Source: Schaalia vaccimaxillae DSM 15804
GTDB lineage: Bacteria > Actinomycetota > Actinomycetes > Actinomycetales > Actinomycetaceae
Assembly (NCBI RefSeq): GCF_000420425.1
Contig: NZ_ATUX01000007.1
Span: 62,001 to 126,000, forward strand
Direction: 5' to 3'
Length of the DNA: 64,000 bases
Positions 46,201 to 54,427 of the stretch are shown piece after piece. Made by a program: the position numbers and the translations under genes. The notes under the pieces were generated by a model. It was given only the letters and a program-made list of their open reading frames with translations. It was not told the DNA's origin and searched no databases. Position 1 is the first letter of the stretch. Every line of letters starts with the position of its first letter.

Positions 46201-49200
46201 GTGAAACCGATGGTAAGGGGACACCTGGCAAGGGAGCTTTCAACATTGTTTCCATGCCCGGTGATGACGGCTCGGATGGCGACAATGACGCTTGCGTACC
46301 GATTATCAAGCCTGGTCTGACGATCGAGAAGAAGATCAACGGTTACAACGCGGACGCTGCCCCCGGTGTTGCGGTTGGAGACACGATGAACCTGACCTAC
46401 GAGGTCAAGAACACGGGCAACACGGTGATGACCAACGTTACTGTCACCGATTCGATCCCATCGATTATCGTTACTGCTCCGACACAACGCTACGCTGCCG
46501 ATGGAACCATCGTGCCGGGCTTCCACGGGATGCTTGCCCCTGGGCAGACTGCCGTCTTCACCGCTACAGCGCCTGCTCCAGCGGCCGGTGAGCAGCACCA
46601 TAATGTTGGCAAAGCCAGCGGCTACCCGCCGGAAGATCCGAAGAATCCACCAAATCCGGATGATCCGAACGACAATCCGCCGAACACACCTCCGACGACT
46701 CCTGAGGAGCCAGAAGACGACGCTTACGCTAACAAGCCTGGTATTGAAGTCATTAAATACATCAACGGCCAAGATGCCAACGAAGCTGCCAATGCTGTCG
46801 AGGTGGCTCCCGGTTCGACGATGAACGTCACCTACAAGGTGACGAACAAGGGTTTGACTGAGTTGACCAACGTTGAACTCACTGACCAAGTGACTGCCGG
46901 CGGCGGCAATGCTCCGACTGATCTGTCCTGCCCGGAGACGAAGCTGGCTGCGGGTGCATCCATGACGTGCACCGCAACCATGACCGCTCCGGCTGGCGCG
47001 GGTGTCTTGCACACCAACGTTGCCAAGGTGACAGGTACACCGCCGTCAAACGGTACTCCTCCTGAAACCCCCGATGGCACGACCCCGCCTGAGACCGTCC
47101 CCCCGACGGTTGAGGACGAGGACCCCGCCAATGCTCGGACGCCAGACAAGGCGGCATTGTCAATCACCAAGCGAATCAACGGCTACGACACGTCTGAAGA
47201 CAGTCCGGTTGTGGTCAAGCCGGGTGAGGACATGAAGGTTTCCTTCATCGTGCGTAACACCGGAACCACTGTCGTCACCAACATCAAGGTGGAAGACGAC
47301 ATTGCTAAGAAGCAGGGTGCCCAGATCGTCGCTGGCGCTGAACGCTACGATGCTGAGGGCAACCCCGCTGGTGCCTACAAGGGCGCCCTCGGTGTCGGCG
47401 AATACGTCATCTACACGACGACCCTGAAGGCTCCTGAGGGTGACACTAAGACGCACCACAATGTCGCGACGACTAACGGTTACCCGCCGGAGGATCCGAA
47501 TAACCCGCCGGACCCGAATAATCCGCCGGACCCGGACAACCCGCCGAACGTTCCTCCGATCTACCCCGAGGATGATCCGAAGAACCCGCCGCCCTCGGAC
47601 GACGGTCACGCGGGAGTCCCCTCCATCGCCATTAAGAAGCTCATTAATGGCCAAGACGCGGACACCGAAGAGACCGCGGTCTCTGTCAAGGTTGGCGAGC
47701 CAATGACGATCACCTACAAGGTGACCAACGATGGCAAGACACCTTTGACCGACATCAAGGTCAGCGACCGAATTGCAACCCAGGAGAACCTGGCCGTTGA
47801 GGGCATTACCTGCCCGAAGACGGATCTCGCGGTTGGTGAAACGATCGAATGCACAACCACTATTACGGCACCTGCCTACGGTGGCCAGCTGCACACGAAC
47901 TACGCCAAGGCTGAGGGAACTCCCAAGAACCCGCCGACACCCACGCCGGTTCCCAACGATCCGAACACTCCTCCGGCTCCCAACCCGGACGACCCCAACG
48001 ACCCGAATAACCCCACGGTTCCTCCGGTCGAGTCGCCCGAGGATCCGGGTAACGCAAAGACCCCGAAGTCGCCGAGCCTGTCGATCACCAAGAAGATCAA
48101 TGGCCGCGATGCCTCGGTTGACAACCCCGTTGTGGTCAAGCCCGGTGAAGACATGGCAGTGTCCTTCATCGTGCGCAACACCGGCAACCAGATTGTCACA
48201 GGCATCACCGTAACTGACGATCAAGTCTCCGCTGACAAGATCACCGCTCCCGCAGTCCGTTACGACAAGGACGGCAAGGAAGTTGGTGCCTACAAGGGTG
48301 CCCTCGACCTCGGCGAGTACGCGATCTACACCGCAACGATCAAGGCACCGCAAGAAGCCGGTCAAAGTCACCGCAACGTGGCGACTACCAACGGCTTCCC
48401 GCCGGAGGATCCGACCACACCGCCGGATCCGAACAACCCGCCGGAAAACCCGGATGTTCCGCCGATCTATCCGAATGATGATCCGAAGAACCCGCCGCCC
48501 TCGGACGACGGCAACGCTGAGACGCCGAAGCTGACGATCGTTAAGAAGATCAACGGTGACGACGCCAACGAAGCCCCCGGTGTGGCAGTGGTTGCAGGAT
48601 CCGACATGAGGATCACCTACCTCGTCACCAACGAGGGCAAGGTACGCATGGACCAGGTCAAGATCATCGACAACGTCACCGTTGGTGACGCAGTTGCTCC
48701 GACTCTCGACCAGATCACATGTGACGGTGCCAAGCTGTCCGAAACTTCGGTCAGCCTCGAACCGGGTGAGTCGATCACCTGCGAGGCAACGATGAAGGCC
48801 CCGGCAGAAGGCAACGGTTTGCACACCAACGTCGCCAAGGCGACTGGCGTGCCTCCGACCACGCCGCTGCCCAAGGACCCGAACGATCCGAACAGCCCGG
48901 ACCCGAACCATCCGGATACCCCGGATCCGAACGATCCGAACCAGCCTGGCAACCCGCCCTACACTCCGGAAACTCCTTACGAGTCCCCGGAGGACCCGGG
49001 CAACGCTCACACCCCGAATGAACCGTCGATCACCATTGAGAAGAAGCTCAACGGTTTCGACGCGGATGCGGACGACCCGATTGCTGTGAAGCCCGGCTCC
49101 GAGATCCAGGTGACCTACCTGGTGACCAATACCGGCAACCGCACGCTCAACGATGTCAACGTCACTGATGACAAGATCAAGGCGAAAGACATCACCGCGC

Positions 49201-49940
49201 CCACTCTCAAGTGGAACCAAGAAGGTCAGTCCTCTGACTTCACTGGAACCCTTGCTCCGGGAGAGTACGCCTTCTTCACGGCCACCGTTATTGCCCCCAA
49301 GGCAGCCGGTGGACACCACGTGAACGTTGCGGTTGCTCATGGCACGCCTCCGAAGGATCCGAACTCCAACACCCCGCCGACGCCGATTTCTTCGCCGCCG
49401 GATGAGGGCCACGCTGGCGTTCCTTCGCTGGCGATCGTCAAGAAGATCAACGGTGACGACGCCAATACTCGCCCGGGTGTTGAGGTGAAGGCCGGTTCGG
49501 ACATGAAGGTCACCTTCGAAGTCACTAACGATGGCAAGGTGGATCTGGTCAACGTCAAGGTCACCGACTCGGTGATCAAGTCGGGCATCGTGTGCCCCGG
49601 CACTGGCAATGACACGATCGCGTACCTGAAGGCTGGTCAGACCTCCATCTGCTCGGCCACCATCAAGGCTCCTAAGGCTGGAACGGTTCACCACAACGTT
49701 GCTAAGGCAACGGGTGTTCCTCCGACCAAGACGCCGCCGACACCGATCCCCGGTGAGCCGACGGCTCCGAACGAGCCGCCCACGCCTGTGGAATCTCCTG
49801 AAGATCCCGCTTACGCTCATGTCAAGCGCAAGAGCAAGCTCGCCAAGACAGGTGCTGAAGGATCCATCCTTCTGTGGGCCACTGGCCTAGGCCTGATGGG
49901 TGCAGCAGCTTTGAGCTTCAACCGTCGTCGTAACGACTGA
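43254..49940 (+). CDS. Giant sortase-anchored surface protein with alternating repeats
   Basis: 2,228 residues. Signal peptide ends near residue 41 (TPAQAAG). Residues 45-540 form an N-terminal region; FLLGQVQHQNW and FSWNLEETRN recall choice-of-anchor K domains (tentative). Three DUF11-like repeats cover about 550-1015. Eight longer repeats start near 1020, 1160, 1298, 1455, 1606, 1757, 1923 and 2056, each opening with xIxKxINGxDA. They alternate: odd ones have a YDADG/YKGAL block and no cysteine, even ones a Cys pair 15-20 residues apart. Pro/Asp/Asn-rich linkers (NPPDPNNPPD) separate them. LAKTG plus membrane helix and RRRND form the sorting signal. Probably an adhesin or stalk. Confidence 0.88.
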   Translation: MKINPIARRWRRGVGVTSVFALALSTLVVGHVAAPTPAQAAGPQTIQMGEFTASLTPDRSVYTTTDDELATAIRGDASVTCIRSASRDADGNVTKPGDNPNVGNGSTSFLAHGVPAFSGEGCPLSTEPALVTRQSSIGFSPMAPAEAVAGEAFLLGQVQHQNWVISDMRQDVGDAASLFYGDLNVHFSGAATGSQGDSFSWNLEETRNVAEPRYEVGEDGAFLYWNVVGTAGNYSAELRSTRVYNGQDPAVVAQRDGDGKVLYYHFYQAANGYWYPNTAQTYTTPDRIFVETGNLDFLYPKPASDVDDITKFSEIRSTKVFTTSGGMPYRLVIRGFTEPSANGDGSVTCPASPATNNVTNEFITKENALTYGCLYASWEQERPLVIQKEVQKAPETAETNIPAFDFEMNDTPDVVKDISLTPSAFDLATGTFTNTSNGVATSQQEMLVPIDGVDVMERDLQPNWTLTALQCVQGPAEDSNGDGKYEPEPVRNWTDRNTYPLVTTRAGTTINSDLAGRTVSLRDIAMADSTATLAITCRYVNQYGDDPKPTVAKTADTTSVRVYNNKVTLPYTVTVSNDYTKDQVFGPLTDTPGLPEGFTLTKVTVDGEVVSPTPTNDAPFEIASANQVVPAATVSAEGSVVPGTKSYKVVIEAELSAEALTQVTGPEKIGECKPSDGPGTPNFGGYNAVTLDGEPATSTDDNDDCINIVASSLNVKKVADYKEVHVDGNGNATLIYTVTLENSGDTEAATQSDVIDTPAISPDFKVTDVKIGDTVEGATSVTTKADGSFTVFPKGTMVPAKNGDTTGEKSAKVVITVHTDKLATVDWVDKAVCKSGEGRGTSNYGGYNYVAANGDTGDEDGDNDDCITLKPSLSVKKDATTASALVDKDGNFTAKYTVTVTNKGPQTVFGPLTDTPTLPQGFRVTKMTVNNLPDPRAASGRPITLARANTIIGEDATITYDIVITGNAPAEYSWTEDSVANVCETDGKGTPGKGAFNIVSMPGDDGSDGDNDACVPIIKPGLTIEKKINGYNADAAPGVAVGDTMNLTYEVKNTGNTVMTNVTVTDSIPSIIVTAPTQRYAADGTIVPGFHGMLAPGQTAVFTATAPAPAAGEQHHNVGKASGYPPEDPKNPPNPDDPNDNPPNTPPTTPEEPEDDAYANKPGIEVIKYINGQDANEAANAVEVAPGSTMNVTYKVTNKGLTELTNVELTDQVTAGGGNAPTDLSCPETKLAAGASMTCTATMTAPAGAGVLHTNVAKVTGTPPSNGTPPETPDGTTPPETVPPTVEDEDPANARTPDKAALSITKRINGYDTSEDSPVVVKPGEDMKVSFIVRNTGTTVVTNIKVEDDIAKKQGAQIVAGAERYDAEGNPAGAYKGALGVGEYVIYTTTLKAPEGDTKTHHNVATTNGYPPEDPNNPPDPNNPPDPDNPPNVPPIYPEDDPKNPPPSDDGHAGVPSIAIKKLINGQDADTEETAVSVKVGEPMTITYKVTNDGKTPLTDIKVSDRIATQENLAVEGITCPKTDLAVGETIECTTTITAPAYGGQLHTNYAKAEGTPKNPPTPTPVPNDPNTPPAPNPDDPNDPNNPTVPPVESPEDPGNAKTPKSPSLSITKKINGRDASVDNPVVVKPGEDMAVSFIVRNTGNQIVTGITVTDDQVSADKITAPAVRYDKDGKEVGAYKGALDLGEYAIYTATIKAPQEAGQSHRNVATTNGFPPEDPTTPPDPNNPPENPDVPPIYPNDDPKNPPPSDDGNAETPKLTIVKKINGDDANEAPGVAVVAGSDMRITYLVTNEGKVRMDQVKIIDNVTVGDAVAPTLDQITCDGAKLSETSVSLEPGESITCEATMKAPAEGNGLHTNVAKATGVPPTTPLPKDPNDPNSPDPNHPDTPDPNDPNQPGNPPYTPETPYESPEDPGNAHTPNEPSITIEKKLNGFDADADDPIAVKPGSEIQVTYLVTNTGNRTLNDVNVTDDKIKAKDITAPTLKWNQEGQSSDFTGTLAPGEYAFFTATVIAPKAAGGHHVNVAVAHGTPPKDPNSNTPPTPISSPPDEGHAGVPSLAIVKKINGDDANTRPGVEVKAGSDMKVTFEVTNDGKVDLVNVKVTDSVIKSGIVCPGTGNDTIAYLKAGQTSICSATIKAPKAGTVHHNVAKATGVPPTKTPPTPIPGEPTAPNEPPTPVESPEDPAYAHVKRKSKLAKTGAEGSILLWATGLGLMGAAALSFNRRRND

Positions 49941-49958
49941 GGCTGACATAGGCTGAGA

Positions 49959-50000
49959 CAGGGCCCGGACTCGAAAGAGTTCGGGCCCTGTTTATTTTAT
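49959..50000 (+). terminator. Rho-independent terminator of the giant surface-protein gene
   Basis: CAGGGCCCGGACTC pairs with GAGTTCGGGCCCTG over a GAAA tetraloop (one G-T pair), followed by TTTATTTTAT. Confidence 0.95.
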
Positions 50001-50035
50001 TCACATCACAACTCAGCATTTGTATGGTGGGAAAA

Positions 50036-50086
50036 TCCCAGTCCCAAATTGGGGATCTGGGCGCTTAGCGTCGAGATGTCCCCAAT
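50036..50086 (+). promoter_or_regulatory. Two mutually exclusive hairpins upstream of luxS
   Basis: CCCAGTCCC (50037-50045) can pair with GGGATCTGGG (50052-50061, one bulge). Alternatively ATTGGGGA (50048-50055) pairs with TCCCCAAT (50079-50086), enclosing a small CGC-TTA-GCG hairpin. Both use the same GGGGA bases. This looks like an RNA switch, but it matches no riboswitch consensus I can recall. Confidence 0.4.
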
Positions 50087-50181
50087 CATCGGTGCGTGAA
50101 ATGTGGGAAGATTCCATTCGTAGTTACTCCACTTTCGCGTTATCGCCTGATATCGCGGAATACCCCATCTAAGGAGAACCC

Positions 50182-50661
50182 ATGGCAGAAGTTGAGTCCT
50201 TCACTCTGGATCACACAGCGGTTAAGGCCCCTTATGTGCGTCTGATTGACGTCGAAACAGGCCCCAACGGTGACAAAATTTCTAACTTTGATCTGCGATT
50301 TGTGCAGCCGAATGAAAACTCCATCCCGTCCTCGGGCTTGCACACCATCGAGCATCTGCTTGCTTCACTGATCCGCGATCGCATGGACGGGATGATTGAT
50401 TGTTCGCCTTTTGGCTGTGCAACCGGATTCCACATGATTACGTGGGGTACTCCTTCAGTTGAGGACATCACCCGTGTTGTCACCGATTCTCTGCGTGCAA
50501 TCGCTGAAGAAGTCACATGGGAAGATGTGCCGGGCACCGACATTTACTCCTGCGGTAACTACAGGGATCACTCGCTGTTCTCGGCGAAAGAATGGGCGGC
50601 AAAGGTTCTTGAAGAAGGGATCTCGGTTGATCCTTTCGAGCGCAAAATGCTTTCTGAGTGA
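50182..50661 (+). CDS. luxS: S-ribosylhomocysteine lyase (AI-2 synthase)
   Basis: Splits S-ribosylhomocysteine into homocysteine and DPD, the precursor of the AI-2 signal, within the activated methyl cycle. 159 residues. Iron/zinc ligands H54 and H58 with E57 are in HTIEHLLAS; the active-site segment is [12 protein letters not shown] and the third ligand Cys lies in [12 protein letters not shown] with GGAGA 6 nt upstream. Monocistronic. Confidence 0.96.
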   Translation: MAEVESFTLDHTAVKAPYVRLIDVETGPNGDKISNFDLRFVQPNENSIPSSGLHTIEHLLASLIRDRMDGMIDCSPFGCATGFHMITWGTPSVEDITRVVTDSLRAIAEEVTWEDVPGTDIYSCGNYRDHSLFSAKEWAAKVLEEGISVDPFERKMLSE

Positions 50662-50720
50662 GTGACACGTTCCCCGAGGTGCCTGTCTTGAGGCTGGCGA
50701 TGATCCCGCAGTCTTGAAAC

Positions 50721-50812
50721 GAGCGTCCCTCGGGGAACTTTTGTGCGTCCTTCGCGGAAGTTATGGGCGTCCTTCGCGGGAAATGAAATGAGGGAGGGGC
50801 TAACGAGGGCGG
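50721..50812. repeat. 22-bp intergenic repeat array, locus 3 (three units)
   Basis: Units begin at 50723, 50745 and 50767 (GCGTCCCTCGGGGAAC, GCGTCCTTCGCGGAAG, GCGTCCTTCGCGGGAA). A purine-rich tail (AATGAGGGAGGGGCTAAC) leads directly to the stop codon of the minus-strand gene. Confidence 0.82.
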
Positions 50813-51352
50813 TTAGTCGAGGCCGACGCCTTCTCGCATCTGAGCTTCGAAACGCGACGCCAACTCAAGCCCCGACTCATCCAAAGGCCCATCAGCTGTC
50901 AAAATCGAAAACAACTCGTTGTCTTCACGTCGACGAATCCAACAGGTCAAAGTCGTCCCATTGTGGGCTTTGACCTGCTTTGACGTCACCATCGTGTGAT
51001 GGACCCTCTCGGTGACAACACGCATGAATATCTCAGGATCCTCCGACACGGTCACGCCCGACAAAGTAGGCCGCTCCGGATCCACCCACGTACACGTCAG
51101 AGTGCGGCTGTCTCCATCCCAACGCGCCGTTTGAACCTCGTACCACATGCCCGAATCAATGACCGAGGCCGTGCGTTCGACCCCATCCTCGTCTTGACCG
51201 GACGTGGCGTGGCTACCGGGATCGGCAAGGATTATTGCGTAGCGGCCAGCGACAACCCAGCGCCCGTCTTCGAAGAGGATTGCCGGTTCGCGTCGATCGG
51301 TTGTCGGCAATAGATCCGTAACTTGAGGGGGGATTGTTGGCATCTGGTTCAT
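50813..51352 (-). CDS. Conserved-looking protein of unknown function
   Basis: 179 residues from the ATG before NQMPTIPPQ; TACAAT lies exactly 6 nt upstream, so the mRNA is probably leaderless. It is soluble, with no signal peptide or membrane helix, and looks alpha/beta (ILFEDGRWVVAGRYAIILAD; TCWIRRREDNELFSIL). No family is recognised. A longer reading from further upstream would overlap the hairpin described nearby. Confidence 0.65.
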   Translation of the reverse strand: MNQMPTIPPQVTDLLPTTDRREPAILFEDGRWVVAGRYAIILADPGSHATSGQDEDGVERTASVIDSGMWYEVQTARWDGDSRTLTCTWVDPERPTLSGVTVSEDPEIFMRVVTERVHHTMVTSKQVKAHNGTTLTCWIRRREDNELFSILTADGPLDESGLELASRFEAQMREGVGLD

Positions 51353-51380
51353 TGCTCGATTGTAAGCCTGGATACGACAA

Positions 51381-51435
51381 CCCGGCCGAGCCAAGTGCTA
51401 TCCAGCAGGAACTGGATTGCGTTGGCTCGGCCGGG
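51381..51435 (-). terminator. Nested hairpin after the MFS gene
   Basis: CCCGGCCGAGCCAA and TTGGCTCGGCCGGG form a perfect 14-bp stem; inside the 27-nt loop ATCCAG and CTGGAT form a second stem. It follows the MFS stop codon by 17 nt on the minus strand. No T run, so termination is inferred from position and stability. Confidence 0.6.
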
Positions 51436-51452
51436 CAAAGAATGCTCAGGGC

Positions 51453-52991
51453 TTAGGCGACGTCGATGCGAGCCTCGACCTCGTCAAAACTGCCCGCGCC
51501 CTGGTCGCCCTCGTCAATAGAACGGGAGAGGGCCACCATCTTCGAGGACCGCATGGACGCCCACTCAAACGCCAAAGCAACGGCAACGATCACCGCAACA
51601 ATGACGAAACCGTAGAAAACGCCAGTCGAAGTGGCACCCATGTAGGCGTCACTCCCAGCAGTGGTTCCAGCCTGCGACAGTGCCACAACGGTAGCCAAAA
51701 TGGTCATTGAAACTGCCCCAAAGAACTGCTGGATAGTGTTCATCAATGCGGTGCCGTCGGCCGTGAGCTCGCGCTGCGCATGAGCCATCGCGTGAGTCTG
51801 TGTATTTGTGTACGCCAAACCGAAACCGAACATGAACAGGAAATAGAATGCAGCCATCCACATTCCATCCAGGGCAGTGCCACGAATAGCCAGCATGACG
51901 GTGGCCACCAAAGCAACGCCAGAGCCTGCAAGAATCGGTGTACGAGGACCAAAACGATCCAGCAAGGAGCCAGATACGGGAGCCATCAGACCACCCAGAA
52001 CCGCACCAGGCAACACCAAAAGACCGGCTTGAAGCGACCCCATCCCCAACGCCAACTGTGCGGCGTTAGGCAATAGATAACCCAACCCCAGTGCCGCAAA
52101 CTGGAAGAACGAGAAAGCCAACAGCCCGTAGCGGTAGGTCGGATGAGCTAGAACAGACAGGCGGATCACGGGGGAAGTTGAACGAGTATTGACTGCCACG
52201 AATGCCACAGCTGCGGCCACGCCAACAACGATCAAGATGAGCGACACAGCAAGGTCTGAGGCCCTGCCACTACCCGATAGCGTGGCTCCCAGGCGTTCAA
52301 TGCCCAGAATTAAACCGACGAAAGTGATCGCAATTAGACCAACTTGACGCCAGTCCAGAGCCACCGACTCAGTTTTGTCGCCCTTGATAGAAGCCCACCC
52401 GCAAGCAAATGACACGGACACCAAAACCAGCGCCGCCCAAAAGATCGCGCGCCACGAGGAAACCTCGCCGACGATGCCTCCGATGAAAGGGCCAAGTGCG
52501 GGAGCCACACCCAAAGACAAGGCGCCAATACCCATGAGCTGACCGAGCTTAGAACGCGGAGAACGCGTCAAAATAATCGTGAACATCAAAGGCGTGATGA
52601 TGCCGGTGCCCACACCCTGGAGGAGGCGACCGGCTAGCAGTATCGGGTACGAGGGCGCGAGAGCGGCAATCAAAGCGCCGGCGAAAATAGTTGCGGCGGC
52701 CGTGAAGAAGAGGCTGCGCTGGGTGAAGCGGCGTTGAAGCCAGCCGGTGATCGGCATAACGACCGACACCACCAGCAGATAGCCAGACGTCATCCACTGG
52801 ACATCCGACATACCCACGCCGAAATCGTTCATGAGGGCGGGGAAAAGAACATTGAGGACGGTCTCCAGGAAGAGACCGAGGAAGGACAGGATAGCCGTTG
52901 CAATGATGGCTCCGATGAGATCGGGGGAGATCTTCTCAGCAGTGGGCGCTTCGTGGGCCTGCATCGCAACGGGTTGGGATGTGTTGTGCAC
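51453..52991 (-). CDS. MFS drug:H+ antiporter, DHA2 family
   Basis: 512 residues from the GTG preceded by GAAAGGCAAGAG. Fourteen hydrophobic segments can be counted, as in the EmrB/QacA (DHA2) family. VQWMTSGYLLVVSVVMPITG and GRLLQGVGTGIITPL (motif C-like) are family marks. Probably exports amphipathic or antimicrobial compounds. A large dyad lies upstream between this gene and ilvE, but no regulator gene is next to it. Confidence 0.9.
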   Translation of the reverse strand: MHNTSQPVAMQAHEAPTAEKISPDLIGAIIATAILSFLGLFLETVLNVLFPALMNDFGVGMSDVQWMTSGYLLVVSVVMPITGWLQRRFTQRSLFFTAAATIFAGALIAALAPSYPILLAGRLLQGVGTGIITPLMFTIILTRSPRSKLGQLMGIGALSLGVAPALGPFIGGIVGEVSSWRAIFWAALVLVSVSFACGWASIKGDKTESVALDWRQVGLIAITFVGLILGIERLGATLSGSGRASDLAVSLILIVVGVAAAVAFVAVNTRSTSPVIRLSVLAHPTYRYGLLAFSFFQFAALGLGYLLPNAAQLALGMGSLQAGLLVLPGAVLGGLMAPVSGSLLDRFGPRTPILAGSGVALVATVMLAIRGTALDGMWMAAFYFLFMFGFGLAYTNTQTHAMAHAQRELTADGTALMNTIQQFFGAVSMTILATVVALSQAGTTAGSDAYMGATSTGVFYGFVIVAVIVAVALAFEWASMRSSKMVALSRSIDEGDQGAGSFDEVEARIDVA

Positions 52992-53069
52992 TGTGGCTCT
53001 TGCCTTTCTTGTGCACGCCGACAATGCGCTTGCCCGCACTAGCCCATGGTGGTTCACACGCCGGTGCGT

Positions 53070-53106
53070 CGTAACATCGGCGTGCGATCGCAACGGCGAC
53101 GTTACG
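53070..53106. promoter_or_regulatory. Large dyad between the MFS gene and ilvE
   Basis: Concentric palindromes: TGCGATCGCA at the centre (53083-53092) and CGTAAC/GTTACG at the edges, with most intervening bases also symmetrical. It sits about 80 nt upstream of the MFS start and 170 nt before ilvE. A repressor-binding site is likely. Confidence 0.5.
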
Positions 53107-53278
53107 GCAAAAACGAAGCGCCTCGTAAGCCAGAAGCATGTGAGAACTTCGACAGCGAGCCTGTTCTTGAAAAGGGGTCACATGACGGAAGCCCCGCTTC
53201 AAGGCCTCGTCAGAGCCATATCCTTAAAAGGAGTTCTCGCGCGTATCCGACGCGCATACAACGACCAGGAGGTCAGCA

Positions 53279-54427
53279 ATGGCAACGCAAAGCCACATTC
53301 CCACAGAGCTAGAGCGCCTGGGAGATCAAGCAATTGCGGTAGCCGATTCCCTGGCTGGTCGATTCCCGCTGACTTCCAACGAGAACCCAACCCCCGAATC
53401 TCAGTTCCGTCAGATCATGACCGACCTCGATTTTGGGCGCCACTTCACCGACCATATGGCTCACATGCGGTGGACCCGCGGTGAAGGCTGGAGCCAAAAA
53501 GAGGTCATTCCTTTCGGTCCGCTGACTCTCACTCCCGGCGCCTCTGTTTTGCACTATGCGCAGGAAGTGTTCGAAGGCATCAAGGCCTACCGTCACGAGG
53601 ACGGCTCCATCTGGACCTTCCGTCCCGGCTTCAATGCCGCACGGCTCAACGCCTCAGCCCGCAGACTCGCATTGCCGGAAATGGACCGCGAAGACTTCAT
53701 TGCCTCGCTGGTGGATTACGTACGCGCGGACGCTAAGTGGGTTCCAGGCGGCGAAGGTTCTTCCCTTTACCTGCGGCCTTTCATGTTTGCTTCCGAAGAA
53801 TTCGTGGGTGTCCAAGCAGCCGATGTGGTCGACTACTACGTCATTGGCTCGCCGTCAGGCCCCTACTTCAAGGCCGGGTTCAAGGGCGTGGCTATTTGGG
53901 TGGCCAAGGGATACCACCGCGCCGGCCCCGGTGGAACGGGGGCAGCCAAGTGCGGCGGCAACTACGCGGCCTCGCTCCTTCCCCAGATTGAAGCCGCTGA
54001 GAAGGGCTATTCGCAGGTGTGCTTCCTGGACACCTACGAAGAAAAGTACATTGAAGAACTTGGCGGCATGAATATGTTTGTCGTCATGGCAAACGGCGTG
54101 GTCCGCACCCCGAAGCTCACCGGAGTCATCCTCGAGGGAGGTACCCGCTCTGCCATTATTCGTCTGCTGCGCGACCAGGGCGTGGAGGTGCGAGAAGAAC
54201 AGATTGCATTCGACGACCTCTTGGCAGGAATCGAATCCGGTGAAGTAGCTGAAGTTTTTGCCTGTGGTACGGCCGCTGTCATCACCCCGATTAGCAAATT
54301 GGGTGGAGACGGTTTCGAGATTGACGTTCCCGTCGGCGAGACCACAAAGTCGATCCACCGCCAGATCACCGATATCCAAACTGGCCGCGCCGAAGACCCC
54401 TACGGCTGGACTTACCGCATCGTGTGA
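53279..54427 (+). CDS. ilvE: Branched-chain amino acid aminotransferase
   Basis: PLP class IV aminotransferase (eukaryotic/actinobacterial long form, 382 residues) interconverting Leu, Ile, Val and their keto acids. GQEVFEGIKAY-like YAQEVFEGIKAYRHEDG, the PLP lysine in GTGAAKCGGNYAASL, EELGGMNMF and ACGTAAVITPI are conserved. ATG with AGGAGG 6 nt upstream. Its stop overlaps the start of an ABC exporter gene (GTGATG). Confidence 0.95.
   Translation: MATQSHIPTELERLGDQAIAVADSLAGRFPLTSNENPTPESQFRQIMTDLDFGRHFTDHMAHMRWTRGEGWSQKEVIPFGPLTLTPGASVLHYAQEVFEGIKAYRHEDGSIWTFRPGFNAARLNASARRLALPEMDREDFIASLVDYVRADAKWVPGGEGSSLYLRPFMFASEEFVGVQAADVVDYYVIGSPSGPYFKAGFKGVAIWVAKGYHRAGPGGTGAAKCGGNYAASLLPQIEAAEKGYSQVCFLDTYEEKYIEELGGMNMFVVMANGVVRTPKLTGVILEGGTRSAIIRLLRDQGVEVREEQIAFDDLLAGIESGEVAEVFACGTAAVITPISKLGGDGFEIDVPVGETTKSIHRQITDIQTGRAEDPYGWTYRIV

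Noticed and set aside
47160-49820. A very long open frame antisense to the giant surface protein
   Set aside because: It arises from the repeated codons of the plus-strand gene: it has an arginine- and valine-rich repetitive composition, no start signal and no family resemblance.
53181-53484. A possible branched-chain leader peptide before ilvE
   Set aside because: The frame after AAAAGGGG contains several Leu, Val and Ile codons but they are not consecutive, and it runs without a stop far into ilvE.
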